DNA from: Apiospora phragmitis | Taxonomy: Eukaryota > Ascomycota > Sordariomycetes > Amphisphaeriales > Apiosporaceae | Assembly: GCA_038363925.1 (NCBI GenBank) | Contig: JAQQWL010000002.1 | Span: 1-64,000, forward strand | Length of the DNA: 64,000 nucleotides | Direction of reading: 5' to 3' | Shown: one piece after another, positions 44,167 through 56,800 of the stretch | Position numbering within the stretch: position 1 is the stretch's first letter | How the letters are laid out: the number at the start of each line of letters is the position of its first letter | Notes under the pieces: model-generated | Told to the model about the DNA's origin: nothing | Seen by the model: the letters and a program-made list of their open reading frames with translations, nothing else | The model's database searches: none | Program-made: the position numbers and the translations under genes

Positions 44167-45244
44167 ATGACTACGCCCTCCCCTTACCTGCGTCTTCCCC
44201 GCGGGATCCGCGATCAGGTATACGTATCCTTGTTTCGCCAACTCGTCTTTGATCGCAACAACCCCCAAGACCGTTCCGAAGAAGAGAAGAAGGACTTGAT
44301 CCGCGGCTGGCCATCTTGCACGTTTGTCGACAAGTCTACGCAGAAGCCTCTCCACTTGTGTTGCGCCATGTAATGATCTGTTGCATGGACGCACCGGATA
44401 TATTGCGTTGCCTGATGTCCATGAACCCAGAGCAGATCCGGCAGCTGAAGTACTTGAACGTCTGCTACAGCATCGTGTGCTTCCAACTACCTTATCCTTC
44501 CGCAGCCGACATTTCGAGTACGAGGCCCAGCCCCGAGCCCGATGCCCGAGGTTTCCACGTAGGCGCTCTATTAGGGTTGTTCCCCGGCCTCCAATTGGGC
44601 CTGCTCGTGCTAGAGGACGGGATGAGCTCGGGCCTGACCGGGTATGAATGTGCCCACGGCCCTGACCTTGTCCAATCTCTTTTACAAGCCGACGGGTTCC
44701 GGGAAGTGCAGGCTGATATTCGTGCTGCGGAGACGCCTTTACGGGGAACCGGCGAATAGACGGTAAAATGTCGGGGAGTATAAAAAATTTCGACGACTAT
44801 GTCCCGGATTGGGAAGAGTCTATCCGGACCCGGTTTCGCGGCCGTCCCGGTTGGAGCGTGGACCTGTACGTCGAGGAGGCCGACTGCCCGAGTGATCACT
44901 GGGACGGATTCAGGAATGCAGGCGTCACAGTTCGGGATGGCCTAGCGAAGCGCAGGGATGCTGGCGATGAGGAAAGCGAAGACCGCTGCTACTTGGCAGA
45001 ACACTACTGGAGTTTCAGAGCTTACCGGGGGGAAGGACCCTGCGCCGTGCCTCAGAACGGCGACAGGGTGCTGGGCTGCATTGGTAATTACTTTCAAAAA
45101 GGTGGGCCACTCAATGACGAGGAGCTAAAAGAAGCTTCGGACGGATTGAGGGACCTGTTCAGGGATAGTGACTGGGAAAAGATCGCCAAGGCGGAACAAG
45201 AGGCAGACATGTATGCCGATGGTCCTTATGAAAACGGGTGGTGA
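44167..45244 (+). pseudogene. Conserved fungal protein of unknown function, broken into three frames
   Basis: The locus starts at the ATG at 44167 with YLRLPRGIRDQVYVSLF, the LPxxIRxxIY opening seen in many fungal F-box-like or 2EXR-like proteins. Near 44309 the frame moves by one base or by a small deletion to HVCRQVYAEASPLVLRH, which continues to a TAG at 44757-44759 (FPGLQLGLLVLEDGMSSG). A third frame starts at 44768 (SIKNFDDYVPDWEESIRTRF, ending GPYENGW at 45244). The three pieces have consistent coding composition and almost abut, so they look like one gene of about 350 residues with two breaks. Function unknown. Either true decay or base errors could explain it. Confidence 0.55.
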
Positions 45245-47205
45245 GCTGCAAGGTTGCGATGCCCAGGGGGCTACGCTGAGCTGAGGCGCACGAATTGGTT
45301 ATACCATGAGATCAGCGTGTGCGATTGGGCATGTCGCTTCCTACCTACTTACGCATTTTTCATGTTGGCATCCGAATTCCGATATGAAGGAAGCAGCAAT
45401 GGTGGTGTTGGGTGTCAAAGTTAGATTAGACAACGTCCACTGTCCCCTTTTCCTTGTCTCCGTAAACCACTACCTCACCATAATCGACCACAACCAGAAC
45501 GACATCATGGCCCAAGTTTCGTTCATCACGATCATGGTCACCCTGACCGTTATCGCACCGCCTTCGCCTTCCCCCCTCCCACCGCCGATTCTCGGGTTGG
45601 CCCACCTGATACGCCAACGTGGTGGCACTACCACCCAGGATATAGGCAGCGCGTTGGACGACTACACTGTCTTCTTCTCTAAATAAGCCCTGTCTTCGAG
45701 GACTAAAACTTCTTCGAAAACGAGCCGCTGCACTTCTTCATGGCGCCGACAACGTCCAGCAGACCGTACGTCTTATTGCTCTGGCGCCAGGTGAGCCAAA
45801 ACAGGCCTAGGCAACCCCCGAGGAAAAAGGTCTAGAAGACAAATCTATCTGATTATACCTAACTCAGTGAAATAAGCAGTTTAGACGGTTATACCAATAT
45901 CACTAAATTATCCCGGATCCGTATAACGGCGTAATCCAGTGGGAGCACCGCCATCACGACGCTAAATTTAGCCGACTAAACTCGGCCAACGGCAAGTCAG
46001 CCCACTAAGTCCGGTAGCTGGCAAGCTGGGCAGTGCTGAATTGAGCCAAGGCCAACACCTACACCAACACCACATGAATCCGACCAACAACACTATGGAT
46101 TCAACCAGCCATGCTCAATTCACCATCAAGGGGAGATAGAAGCATCTCGGAACGGCATGGTCTTGATGCGACCCCCAGATCCCTGGATCAAGGACTCTCA
46201 GTATCCAGAAGTCCCCTGCATGACGCTGCCCCCCACCGGCTGCTCTTCCAACAGTAGCCCGCCACTCCGCACTACCCCGGCCGACTCACCAAGAGGACTC
46301 GTTACGTCCGGCGCGATGAGGCTTGGAGGGCGCAATTGTTCCATCAACCCATGATACGTTGCAGCCATTGCCCTTGGGGCTGTTCTGGGCGGATGAGCCT
46401 GTTGGCAGGCCATGCCGTGAGTTGAAGTCTGATTTGGCTTTCACCGGTCGCTGCACGTGACTTTCTAGCGTGCCACACGGCTGGTCACTACTATGGACGG
46501 AGTGACCTGGAATCTCAAGCGCCCAGCTACGACAAGATAAGCTTTGGCCGGCAGTAAAGGAAGGCGGCACTCGGCAAAGGCGCATGATTGGACGGAAGAG
46601 GGTGCAGACGAACCGAAAATGCTATCATGGGTAATCGGAAAAGGAAGCTCGAGTGAGGATTCAGAAGAGGAGGAGCAGGAGATTCACGCGCCCTAGTCTC
46701 CAACGCGATCGGCATCCAGGATGTTGATAAGGATTTTAGCGAGCAGGGAACGTTACGTTGTTACGTTGGAGAAGAGTTGAAAGTCGGCTATTGGTGTGTA
46801 CCTGCGTGACCCAGCGTAGTATTCTTCCAGAACACCTGTTCTTGTGTTTCTCCCTGCCCTGTCTCATGCTTCTCCCTAGCCTGTCTCGTGCATCCTGCGC
46901 CCGACCACCAACACCACATTCCTGACCAGCACTGAACCCCCACCAACGGCATTTCCTCAGATTCCCAACCGTAGCCCTCGCCATCCATCGTCAGGGGCTA
47001 AAATTGCAGGCTGTGTGAAAGGTCTGGACTGCTTAAATATCGGAGCCATGGCTGAGACAGAAGGCTTCGAAATTGCCCCCTGTGGTTGGCAGGCTAGAAC
47101 AGAGAGACGCTCGTCTTCAGACATTATATCTCACAGCTCGTACCTCGGTCCTTACTTTGCACTCTCAAAGTGTTTGTACGCTCCTTTGCATCTCACTCAG
47201 AAGAC
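45245..47205. other. Intergenic, no gene recognised
   Basis: A plus-strand frame at 45306-45686 has a hydrophobic, proline-rich end but no start context or relatives that I recognise. At 45960-46110 there is a run of degenerate repeats built on gccaac/ccaacac steps. The last ~200 bases are the promoter and 5' leader of the chitinase gene. Confidence 0.4.
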
Positions 47206-48866
47206 ATGAGGCCGAACATGACGCTCCGTGCGACACTTGTCCTACCGCTGGTGGCATTGCTGTCCCTTGTAACTTCGGTGTCTGCCGACTCCAAAACAAA
47301 CATTGCAGTCTACTGGGGGCAGAATTCGTATGGACAGGCATCATCCCAGCAGCGCTTGAGCGTATACTGTGCCAGTACGTAGCACATCCATGGTTCTTCC
47401 CGGGACATTCACTGACAGAGAGGCCATCCCAGATTCCAAGATCAACATTACCCCCCTGGCGTTCATGAACGGCATCAAGACCCCCATCACCAACTTTGCC
47501 AATGCCGGGGATAACTGTACCGTATATGCCGGTACGCAGCTTCTAAACTGCCCCCAAATCGAGTAAGTAATGACCGATGGGCGACGACGGGTGCAGCTGA
47601 CTAAGACGGACCATCAGGGAAGACATCAAGACCTGCCAGAGCAATGGAAAGACCATCTTGCTCTCCCTCGGCGGCGCGACCTACACGGAGGGCGGCTTCA
47701 GCTCCCCTTCCGACGCCGAAGCCGCTGCCACCAACATATGGAACCTATTCGGGCCCAGCACCGGCACGGCCAACCGGCCCTTCCGAAGTGCCGTGATAGA
47801 CGGGTTCGACTTCGACTTCGAGTCGTCGACGTCTAATATGAGGCCCTTCGCGGCGAAGCTGCGCTCGCTCATGGACTCCGCGTCGGGCAAGCGCTACTAC
47901 CTGTCGGCGGCGCCGCAATGTCCCTATCCAGACGTGGCGGACAACGACATCCTCGTCAACGTGGCGCTCGATTTCGTGTTCGTCCAGTTCTACAACAACT
48001 ACTGCGGCGTCTCGTCCTACCGGCCTGGCGACGCGACTCAGAACAACTACAATTTTGGGACGTGGGACAACTGGGCCAAGCAGACGAGCATAAACAAGGA
48101 CGTCAAGGTCCTGATCGGCATTCCGGCTAACACCGGCGCGGGTGGCGGTTATGTGCCTGCCAGCACGCTGGCGTCGGTCATTGCTTACTCCAAGCAATTC
48201 TCCAGCTTTGGTGGCATCATGGTTCGTATCCCCGCAGTAGATGTGGGAGTTGGCATAGCGTCTCTTCCTTACAACACCTCCCCGTCGGGCGAATAGAGAT
48301 ACTGACCTGTGGTTGCCTAATAGATGTGGGACATGAGCCAGCTATACGCCAACTCCGGCTTCCTGGACGGCGTCTACTCGGCTCTGACTTCAGGAGGCGG
48401 TACCAGCCCGCCTTCGCCCACGAACACGCCGCCGCCGGGAACCACGTTGACGACCCGGACGATGGTAAGCAGCAGTGCGATTTCATTATCTTCACTAGCG
48501 ACGTAGCGTCCCGGTGGCAAACGTGTCATCGGGCTGCACCGCCGTAGTGTCCACCGTCACGGCTACCGTCACCGTGACGGCGGGAAGAGGAGACATGCCT
48601 GCTACTACAGTATATGTCACTAAAAAAGCAGTGCAGACGACCCCGGAACCGACGCCGACCGGAGGAACGCTGGTGGACCAATGGGGACAGTAAGTTCTCT
48701 CCTCCTTTCCGCTCTATCTCGCGTCCTGCCTGGCTGGGCGGCACAGTATTGATCACTGACGCCTTTGGCCAATAGATGTGGTGGGCAGGGATACACAGGC
48801 CCGACGCAATGCAAACCCCCGTATACGTGTGTTAAAGGAGGCGACTGGTGGTCAGACTGCCGATGA
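47206..48866 (+). CDS. Secreted GH18 chitinase with C-terminal CBM1
   Basis: Exons 47206-47374, 47421-47562, 47618-48221, 48324-48464, about 48499-48689 and 48776-48866 give about 445 residues in one frame. The signal peptide is TLVLPLVALLSLVTSVSADS. The catalytic barrel shows NIAVYWGQNSYGQ at strand 1, ILLSLGGATYTEGG at strand 3 and the GH18 active-site motif DGFDFDFES, whose last Glu is the proton donor, then FVFVQFYNNYCG and GGIM-MWDMS. This is the fungal/plant class III type, which hydrolyses chitin. A Ser/Thr/Pro linker leads to a cellulose-binding-type module (CGGQGYTGPTQCKPPYTC, WWSDC), so it likely acts outside the cell on chitin. The fourth intron would be only 34 nt, shorter than usual; a base error or other splice there is possible. 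Confidence 0.88.
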
Positions 48867-49441
48867 TTGGGCGCAGCTGAGCCCCCCGAGCAGCGGTAGT
48901 CGATAGAGAATTCAAGGAGTCGGGGTTGGCTTTCTTTACTACCATGGCGATGTTATGTTAATGACTGATACGGAAATGGGAGTTGCTGCTTACGGGTTTT
49001 CAACATGATTCTTCTGGTGCCTTACGGGAAAGGCTCAACGGGGATGAGGCGGCTTCGCTGCTAGGTAGATAGCGGAACATCAGGCTTAAAAGAAACATAA
49101 TTAGCCAAGACGAGTCAATCCATGCGCATCGGGAATAATGCATCCAAAGCCTCCAGATTACTTTCAACATCTCGAATGGATGGTCTTTCCCCCAATGCTC
49201 TTGAGCGCTACAAGTGGAGATGCCGTAGCGCGTCGGCAAGGCCAACCGAATTGGTGTTGCCCACCTCCACACAAACCGGCCCGGAACCTTCTTCTGCAAT
49301 CGGCAACCTCAACTGCACATCTCCAGCCACAGACTCACCACCCGGACATACGCAGCCGGTGCATTTGATTGCGAACTGAAAACTCGAACGACTGAACTTG
49401 TCGCCAAACATCGGCCACGAATTAAGTTATTCATCCTCAAC
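48867..49441. other. Intergenic between chitinase and GNA1
   Basis: Contains the 3' flank of the chitinase and the promoter of the next gene; no coding sequence recognised. Confidence 0.5.
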
Positions 49442-50121
49442 ATGTCCGCATCTACCGCCCCTCCAGAGGAGCTCTTCCCCGCTTCCACCATCCCCGCGGA
49501 CGCCGCGAATGCGTTCCCCGAGGGCTACCGGCTGCGGCCACTGCGGCGGGACGACCACGGCGCCGGCTTCGTCGACTGCCTGCGCGCGCTGACGTGGGTG
49601 GGCGACATGACCGAGGCCGAGTTTCAGGAGCGCTACGACGACATGGCTCGGTCCAACGGCACGTACTTTTACCTCGTGGTTGAGCACCAGGGGCGCGCCG
49701 TGGGGACGGGGGCGCTGGTCGCCGAGAAGAAGTTGTGCGTTCTCTTTTTTCATTGCTCGCTTCAAGAAAGTTGTTTTCTTCTGTGCCTTTACCCGGTTCT
49801 ACTGATCTATCTGTTGACTTGCTTTCCCCTTCTCACACGAGTACACCTCTACTGACCAACGTTACATGTAGCATTCACAACCGCGGAAAGTGCGGCCACA
49901 TCGAGGAGATGTCGATAGCCAAGGAGCACCAGGGCAAGGGTCTCGGGCTCAAGATGGTGCAGGCCCTGAACGCGCTGGCGGCGGCGGTCGGGTGCTACAA
50001 GACCATCCTGAACTGCGGGGAGCGTACGGAGCAGTTCTACGTCAAGTGTGGCTACCACAATTCGGGCATCGAGATGTCGCAATACTTTGAGGAGGCCGTA
50101 GACGCCTACCACAGGGGCTGA
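49442..50121 (+). CDS. GNA1: Glucosamine 6-phosphate N-acetyltransferase
   Basis: Exons 49442-49734 and 49872-50121 (donor GTGCGT, acceptor TAG, 137-nt intron) total 543 nt and 180 residues, close to the usual 150-180 for the family. The GNAT fold is clear: YRLRPLRRDDHGAGFVDCL at the start, FYLVVEHQGRAVGTGALV, then GKCGHIEEMSIAKEHQGKG with the acetyl-CoA pyrophosphate loop (HQGKGLG). NCGERTEQFYVKCGYHNSGI is the signature C-terminus of Gna1. The enzyme makes N-acetylglucosamine 6-phosphate from acetyl-CoA, the second step toward UDP-GlcNAc, the precursor of chitin and N-glycans; it acts in the cytosol. The chitinase next door degrades the polymer this pathway builds, but nothing indicates co-regulation. 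Confidence 0.92.
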
Positions 50122-53100
50122 TAGGTTGTTTGCACAAATGGATGGTGGGGTTTTGGATTGACCAAATCCGAGCCGGCGGTACACCAGCTTTCTAGGCACC
50201 GAAGCGAACCGGAGCGCATCCCGGGCTGCTTGTCGGTAGTGTTATCAAGTAGTTAATCTACCTACATACGCACATGACATAACGAGGTGCGCATCAATTC
50301 TAGCGTGACGCAACCGAGACTCGAGGTGTTGTTCAAGACACCGTTGCTCAGTGGAGAGATAACAGGTTTGGTTCATGCAAGTCATCGTGACATTGCCTGA
50401 TTGGCTGCGGGCGCAGAGGGGGAGCGAGAGGGATGGCAGGTGGATAAGTTCGTGGCGGTCAGCAGTAAAGGAGGAGAAGGAGGAGGAGGCGCATTGTATT
50501 GCCCTCTCTCGATAGTAGCCTAAGCTCACATGCCTGGAGGCGATTTTTCTCGCTCGCGGTGTCCAACGATGGAACGCATGTGGGAGTGTGAATTTGCGGT
50601 GAAGAGGGCGGCAGGAATTCACTGGCTTTTTTTCAGCCCTGGGAGCCTCTGCATTTCGCTAAAAGTTTGGGTCCCTGGTTGCCGCGTTGGCAACCTCCCA
50701 GTCAACCCCTGTCCAGGATCCGCTTGTGATAGATTGAAATGTGGAGTGGGAATGTCTCGAGAAAGACGCGAAGACATCATGACCACTGACCAGACACCAG
50801 CGTTGCGCATGGTGGTAGTCCATGATCGGTACAACAGTCTGTCTCTGCCGAGTCTGTTCGCTACGTAACTTAGTACTAGGCATGTCAAGCGCGCGAAGGT
50901 GTATATATGCCGACATGGCGATCAGGATCAGGGAGGTGAATTCGGTAAATAAATCAATGTAGATGACGCGAGAATAGACGGGTCACAGAATTGAATCCAG
51001 CTGCTTGCTAGCTGTCCAGGGACCAAGCCAAGTGGGGGTGGCCAGTCCCTCGAAGGAAAGAAAAACAGTGGCGTTCGGGAATGGGGGCCCCTGGCAGGCC
51101 TGGGTCAGACTCCTATGTAAGCGTCAGGCGCGGAAGACGGAAGGCGGAAGACATATTCCAGATTGGCTGGTCATACCATCTTCCAGTATCGTCCCAACCC
51201 AACATGGAGAGATGGAGAGAGGGCATCATAGCTTATTAAGACATCTACATACCTACCTACTCACACATGCGCTGCAGCCGTGCAGCGATGGCCATGCATG
51301 GTATCTTGGGTTAAGTATTAGGCACTTACCTGCTCAAGCGCCCACCGAGGGAAACAATCCCTATTGCTGATGCACCACAGCCAACGGTGCCGTGATGGCT
51401 GTATCATCCATCATCCCCAGCTGCAGGCAAACCTATCATGGCCCTGCATTGCGCCCAACACCACCACACCACCAATGGCTATGTTCGTGTCGCCCTCGTT
51501 CCCTGCTGCGAGATTATCTTGTCTCTGTCCGTTTCATCGCAACATCGTCTTGTCTTGTTTTAGCATTTGGCTTCTTGTCAAGCCGTCCGTGCCTGGAAAT
51601 GCTTGACTCGTTCTGTACATGTAGCGGGGAGCACAGACGACGTGTTTCCCGATTCAACTTGTCTTTCGCTGCCTCTCAGCCTCTCTTCTCTGTCCAGGCC
51701 AAAGGGATTGTCGACGGGTCTAGGGAAGTACAATATAGCGGCCGCCCTAGATTAGCAGATTTATGCTGATTGATGATGGCGACGACGGAAGAGCAAGCAG
51801 GGTTTCATTCGTTTATTTTTATTTTTTACCCCGGTACCCTAGGCAAACAAGGAATTCCATTCGTCATTTCTGCCAGGACACTTTTACTTTCTGACATGGT
51901 GCTCCGCTTCTTGGCTTGCTTGGGTTGGGGCTTACAGGGGGGGCAAGGGGGAGCTCTGGAACCCCTGTCTCAACTGGCCCACCCTCCAGCACGGCGGCCC
52001 ACGTCGGTCGCTGATTAGCATGTAAACATCCCCGATTGTTGTTCAAGACCTGCAGCCGGAATTTGGGGTCATCCCTGTCCAAGCCGGGTGCTGCTGTGTT
52101 CTGGTCACGCTTGCATCGGTATCCCCCCCCCCTTCGCTGTCACCATCACGGAATCTGGGAGAGACTACATGAGACCGACAGCTACCACGGAGATCTGTCC
52201 TGGACAGAGGCGCAACGACTCGAGCTGCTACTTATCACGATGTCAGGACTCTTAACTTAGGTATCTAACGCCTCAACCGATTCCATAGTCAAATACTCTC
52301 ATCGCATGGCATCGATGTAGGTACAACACACAGCATGCAGGCCTGACAGAGTTCCACCAACCGCCTAAACAAGGACAGACCAAGTAGCGATCTCCTTCTG
52401 CCACAGACACACATCGTCACGTCCCATACATAGCACACATTCCTGGCCTGCACTTGTAAAGTTGTACTCGAGCCTATTATTGTCAGTGTGTGCCTGCTTG
52501 ACTTGACTGACTGATGGGATTGAAAGCGCCACCGTCAGTCTGACTTAAGAACTCCCACGCCGGCTTACATTCCTGGCGGTATTGGTAATCCTGGATCTAC
52601 TACTATATTAGGTACAAATACGTATGTACATCAGTTGTGAGGCTGCAGTCCGATTCGATTGATTTATCCATTGCCGCCAGGAGTGTTTTAAGGTGCAGAA
52701 CGTTTGAAAGAAAGCTGCCGCATCGTCAGTGTCGTCTGAGTTGGCGCCGTTGGGCAGTTTTCCCGCTAAAAGGGACGATCAATTCGGTCGAGGGCAGTAT
52801 GTACAGGCTCTCTGTATTAACGCGCTACCGGGTCCATCCCACCTGCACCCACACCCACACAATCCAGCATTCCCTCCTTTTTTGTCATTTGTCCCTTCGT
52901 AGAAATAGGTACCTCGAGTGCTAGAATCCTCCAAGATTGGGTATGGCTGCTCATCAGAGGTACATCCCGAGGCTTGCATCCCAGGAAGGGCCTGCACGCC
53001 TGCAGCTAATCTGCAGGCCGCCGAACTACCCGTCTCAACCCTTTTCAGGGAAGGGGAGCGAGGGGGGCACCTTAGTTAGTGACTTGGGGGACAGCCAAAC

Positions 53101-53853
53101 AGCGCCAAAAAAAAGAAAGAAAAAAAGCTGCGCAATCGCTGCTGCTGCTGCTGCATGGATGTAGGCTACCTTGCCTTTGCAGTTGCAGGCGACCTTGCTT
53201 TGCTTGTGCTTGGCCGGGCCCGCAGCCCATCGAATCGTCTTTTGCAGGACAGACTAACTGAAAGGTCCCGCGCTTGGTCCCCAATCCCCATCTTTTCCCA
53301 GCCAAGTCCAACTACTGTAACCTATTGATTTTTCCCATACCGCACATTGCAACTGGCACGGCACTTCTGACACATGCTCGCCCATTTCACATACCGACTA
53401 CTACGACTACTACTATCACTACTACGTTTCCGTATCACCCGCAGCTTCGAGGTCGTCGCGTGTTGTCTGTTGCATCTCCGTCTTCTTGCCTTCCTAGCCT
53501 TGGCCGATCAAGTAATTCTAGCCTGCCTGCTGCTGCACGTCTTCGCTGTGTTTATGCCGCCTGGTGACGCTGGGCTCGTCCATAAGACCAAACCACCGCT
53601 ACGCCTTTCCGACTCTACGAGACTTGAACCCGACGGCGACGACGAAAGAAGAACGCACTGGAGCTTGTCGGGTTTTGGGTTCCCCCAAGTTTCCCAATCA
53701 CGGGGGAGAAAAAGAGCTTAGCTGCCAAAAACGTAGGGAGGGAAGAGGTACCCTACCAAAAAACCATAGTCGGGTTCCAGAAACCGGGCCTGGGGGTGGG
53801 AAAGGACTGGGAATATCCACAGCGTCAATTCTTGTTTGTTTTTTCCCGGCGCC
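50122..53853. other. Long non-coding gap upstream of RXT3
   Basis: About 3.7 kb without a supportable gene. The right third is pyrimidine-rich with CTA/CTACGA runs (53,395-53,430), a CTG run at 53,139-53,155 and polypurine stretches. This fits a long promoter and 5' untranslated region for RXT3, as often seen for fungal regulators. The frames at 51005-51769 and 53564-54247 show no domain. Confidence 0.45.
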
Positions 53854-56800
53854 ATGGATTCACGACAGCAGCAGCAACTTCATCATCAACAGCAACCACC
53901 ACCACCACATTTGCAACAACAGCAGCAAAAACAACAGCAACCCATCGGTGTGCCTTTTGCTCGCAACGCCGGCGCCTCACCGCCCTACGGCCGCTCGCCA
54001 TTCCCGCACGCACCAAATCCGGCGACGACTCCCTCACCCTATCCGTCTGCATCGCATCCGCAATCGCATCCGCCCCCGACGAGTCCTGCAGGTTCCGTGG
54101 CCGGTGCATATGAGCACCAGCATCAGCGACACCCGTCCGACCCCGCCTTCTTCGCGCATCAAGCCACCGCACGACCGACATATGCCCCTGAGGCCACCTC
54201 GCATTCGGTCCACACGCACTCGCGACACCCGAGCTCCTCCTCCATAGGCGCCCCTATCCATCGCAATATGGCGCCTCCTTCGCCGCCTCCGACTTCGCAA
54301 CAACACCCGCAACAATCCCAGGCGCCGGCAGGGCACCCCATGAATCACTATGGACATCCATCCGCCTCGAGAGGACCTCCCGTCAATCTGGGACCGCCGA
54401 GCACCTTCCCCGCGGGCCGTGAACTTCCCGCGCTGAACTCAATTCCCAGGACAGGAAACGCGGGTGGAAGCATGTCCATCTCGGCGATGCTGGGCGGAGG
54501 CGGCGGCCCTGCTCATCGCGAACCGACACCCGGCCACCCCTCCAATCATACGGCGTTCCCTCCACCGCCGACCACGAGTGCTGCGGCGCCGGGCCGGCCC
54601 TGCCTATGCGAACTCGGTGCACGCCTCGCCCAGGATGCAGAATGCGACCGAATACAACAACGGCTATGCCCGCGGGCCACAAACGCCGCCTGAACACATC
54701 CGCCCGTACGACGCGAGGGATCAAAGAGGTAGCGTGGCCGGCTCGCCTCCTCAGGCCATGTACGGGACGCCTGAAGTGGCGCGCTTTGGCACGCCGCAGG
54801 CGTATCCTCAGCGCGGACCACCCATGGGCCCCGGCGACGACAGGAGAGACCCGAGCGGAAGGATGGCCGCGGCCAGTGTCCCCCCGAGGCCGAGTAGTCA
54901 GCCGAGGGCCTACGCCGGCATGCCTGGGCGCCCTGCGGAAATGGGACGTGGACCACCACCGCCGCAGCCACAGCCGCAACCTGGCGAACCGATGTTCGGA
55001 CGTCGCGAGGAGATGCGACCAGGGCAGCAAGAATACAACCCCGAGCGAGTCCCGCGACCCATGTCGTTTGAAGAGCAGAGGAGGCTGATGGACCGCGACC
55101 GCGAAATCCGGGAACAGATGGACAGGGAGGCCGAGTACCGCGAGAGGGAGCGCATGGAGCGGGCCCGGTTTGAAGAACAACAGCGACCGTTCATGGCCGA
55201 GCGGGAAAGAATGGAGCGCGAACGCATGGAACGAGACAGGATGGAAAGAGAGCGCGAGCTAGAGATGATGCGGGAGCACGGCATGAGGGAAAGGACTTCT
55301 TCCGACCCGAACCATCCACATGGGCAGCGACCTGTCGATTACGGCCCTCCAGGCCCCAACGGACACGGACCTCCTCAGGGGCCACCTCCCTACGGCAGGA
55401 TGGACCCGCGAGAAGCAGCCGCTTGGCAACAACAGCAGCAGCAGCAACAGCGTGCTGGTTTTGACCAACCACCACGGGGTCATTACGATCAGCAATTCCC
55501 CGGCCAGCGACCAAATGACTACCCCGTCACGAACGGCCCTGTCTATGACCGCTACCCAGCCCCTGCGCAACCCCCCATGGAGCGATATCCGCCGGGCGGG
55601 CCCCCACCGCAGGGGATGCCGATGCCTCAGCAGGGCCAGGCAGGGCCGCCACCCCCTCAGCCGTACGATTCTCCCGAGCGACACCGGTTTGCGCAGATGC
55701 CGCCCCATCCACAGCAGCAACAGCAGCAACAACCCCCGCCCCACCAGCATCGACCTCGACCGAACGAAGAAGGGCCCCCTCCGCCCTCGATAGCATACAA
55801 TGGCGGCCCGGGCACCCTCCTCTATGAGCCGACGCGACAGCAGCCCCGCCCCATGGACGACGGCCCGGCACCCCCGTTGATGCGCCAGCAGTCTAGCAAC
55901 GGGCTCCTGGGCATCGGCGAGATCAACCGCAAGGGGCGTATTTCGCCCCTGCCACAGGCAGTGCAGGGCGCCCAGCCCCAATATCAAGGGCCCGCGGGGG
56001 AGCCCGGCATCAAGAGCGAATTCGGCCGCATGTTTTCTGGCATAGGAAGCGGTGCTAGCGGTTTGGGTTTCTCCAGCCCGGTACTCTCGGGCGCCACCAT
56101 GCCCTTCACCAACTCCGGGCTGGCGCGTCGGGACGATGTCGAGCCCCCTCACGAAGGGCCGCCGGAGCCCCCGGTCAAGGCCGTGCGGAAGCGCAATCGG
56201 AAAGCCAAGGACGTCGACGGCGGCAAGGGTGCTGATGATGATGACAGCACCGGCCGGAACACGCCGGTCGGTCGGGCCAAGCGGCCCAAGACCCATGCGC
56301 ATCATCACCATCACCAGTACGTATCATTGTCGCATCTGCCCCCATTCGCTCACTCCCTGCTAACACTTCTTGTTGAACTAGCCATCATCACCATCACCAC
56401 CATGGGGCGGAGAGGGGGACCACCTCTCCACTCCATGCCGGCAGCGCTCCACTCAAGAACATGAAGTCCACCACGCCCATTCCGTCGCCGACCGGTCTGC
56501 CCAAGGACTTTGGCCTCACCAACAACCACCAGATTCCACGCTCCAATGGGAACCACCCCACTTCAGCTCCGAAGCAGTCCAATACGACGACGCCTGTCGT
56601 GATCCCCAAAACAAAAAGAAGCGTGAATTCCCAAGCGGTTCTTGACAGCGTCTCCCACAAGCCGCGCAAGCACCTGGGGGGACGTCGTCTACGACTCCAG
56701 CCTCACGCCCGCCAAGCTCATGTCGCCCTCGCGCTTCGGTTTCTCCTCGACGCCGCGCCCGCTCCCCTTGGCCATGATCCGGGGCAACGAGAACTCGACG

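Noticed and set aside
45306..45686. 126-codon plus-strand frame
   Set aside because: Hydrophobic and proline-rich but without relatives, splice signals or signal-peptide logic.
55259..56314. Long minus-strand frame of 351 codons opposite RXT3
   Set aside because: It is the antisense shadow of the GC-rich, low-complexity RXT3 coding sequence and has no domain or start context.
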